A stretch of DNA of 6,048 bases from DATDCY01 sp031406795 [NCBI: Candidatus Rokuibacteriota bacterium] (GTDB taxonomy: Bacteria > JAUVQV01). The notes under the pieces are model-generated. The model was not told the DNA's origin and did not search any database. It saw only the letters and a list, made by a program, of their open reading frames with translations. Position numbers and translations under genes: made by a program. Shown one piece after another: positions 5,382-6,048 of the stretch; position 1 is the stretch's first letter, and each line of letters opens with the position of its first letter. The stretch is taken from the NCBI GenBank assembly GCA_031406795.1, contig JANOHV010000148.1:1-6048 (forward strand). Direction: 5' to 3'.

Positions 5382-6048
5382 CTACCCGAGGTGGCGGAAG
5401 CCTTCGACGACATTCACGCGGGCGGCTCGCCAGGTCGGCACGACGCTGGCCGCGACGCCCACGACAAGGATCGCGGCGGCATCCATCAGCAGGGTGTCCC
5501 CCGAGACCTGGAAGACCGGGAAGAACTGGCCGAGCTGCGACTCGAAGTAGCGCGCCGCGGGAAAGGTCAGCGCCATGCCGAGCGCGCCGCCGGCCGCGGT
5601 CAGCGTCAGCGACTCGCCCCAGACCAGCACGCCGATGCGAAAGCCGTCGAATCCCAGCGCCTTGAAGGTCGCATACTCGCTCATCCGCTCGCGCGCTGTC
5701 ATCGCCATCGTGTTGGCGGCCACGACCATGATGATGGCGATGACGGCGAGCGAGACGAGACGGATCATCGTGATGATCGCCTGGGTCATGCTGATGAAGC
5801 TGAGGTTGAAGGCCTTCTCCGTCTCGGTCAGCGTCTCGGCGAGCGAGTTCTTGAACAGGCCGTCGATCGCGGCCGAAACTTCCGCCGCGCGGTCGGGGTC
5901 CTGCACCCCCACGAGGTACCAGCCCACGCTGTCGGCGGCCCCGGGCATCAGGCGCTTGACGCCCTCGTTCAGGTAGTCCCAGTGGAAGAGCAGCGGCGAT
6001 TCGTCGGCCGTCTTGTCGCGCCCCCGGAAGATGCCGCGGATCGTCATC
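5382..6048 (-). CDS. ABC transporter permease, FtsX/MacB-like (first of a tandem pair), 5' end outside window
   Basis: Only the last 221-222 residues are visible, ending at TAG (5384-5382). The frame is open to the window edge. The Met at 6047-6045 is almost certainly internal, because it falls in the end of the extracytoplasmic domain (VRGI/IRGI-type strand, then FHWDYLNE) and family members are about 390 residues long. Visible parts are the last stretch of the periplasmic domain, a helix at about 88-112, the signature NTMAMTARERMSEYATFKALGF-like segment (about 112-133), and helices at about 137-163 and 184-204. The tail reads PTWRAARVNVVEGFRHLG. It differs clearly in sequence from the second permease, so the two probably form a heterodimer rather than reflect a recent duplication. 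The ATP-binding subunit is not in the window and is expected upstream (beyond 6048). The substrate is unknown. Confidence 0.93.
   Translation of the reverse strand, partial: MTIRGIFRGRDKTADESPLLFHWDYLNEGVKRLMPGAADSVGWYLVGVQDPDRAAEVSAAIDGLFKNSLAETLTETEKAFNLSFISMTQAIITMIRLVSLAVIAIIMVVAANTMAMTARERMSEYATFKALGFDGFRIGVLVWGESLTLTAAGGALGMALTFPAARYFESQLGQFFPVFQVSGDTLLMDAAAILVVGVAASVVPTWRAARVNVVEGFRHLG

Noticed and set aside
6045-6047. ATG at the right edge as the true start of the first permease
   Set aside because: The protein would lack TM1 and nearly all of the periplasmic domain found in the family; the frame stays open to the edge, so the gene is simply cut.

Overview
All recognisable genes in this window lie on the minus strand, so transcription runs from base 6048 towards base 1. 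GC content is high throughout. By eye the two transporter genes are richest in GC and the long sensor gene is noticeably less so (no base counts made). The long multi-PAS signalling protein resembles those of environmental Desulfobacterota and neighbouring high-GC phyla. That taxonomic guess rests on protein style only and is low confidence.

Layout in transcription order. (1) 6048-5382: the C-terminal part of an FtsX/MacB-type ABC transporter permease, cut by the window edge. (2) 5372-4206: a second, complete permease of the same superfamily, starting 9 bases after the first one stops. The pair is almost certainly co-transcribed and probably forms a heterodimeric membrane unit. Its ATPase, and perhaps a periplasmic adaptor, would lie beyond 6048. 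(3) 4205-4086: a 120-base gap holding a good sigma70-like promoter (TTGACA, 17 bases, GACAAT) facing the next gene. (4) 4085-3723: a GTG-started, single-domain CheY-like response regulator of 120 residues. (5) 3722-3606: a 117-base gap with a weak -10-like element and a strong ribosome binding site. (6) 3605-1: one uninterrupted reading frame of 1,201 codons that leaves the window. It encodes nine consecutive PAS domains and then the beginning of a GAF domain. A histidine kinase module is expected further on but is not in the window.

Interpretation. The receiver and the multi-PAS protein look like a two-component pair: a soluble sensor with many input domains and a receiver with no DNA-binding output. 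The exporter genes upstream may be unrelated neighbours, because the receiver has its own promoter. The most distinctive observations are the nine-PAS array assembled from different PAS subfamilies, a cysteine-rich PAS9 (C1072, C1081, C1086, C1089) with a simpler relative at PAS2, and a receiver whose usual Lys-Pro motif reads Lys-Ser. I found no RNA genes, mobile elements, CRISPR arrays or origin. I saw no clear sign of a wholly new system; the sensor array is the best candidate for novelty.
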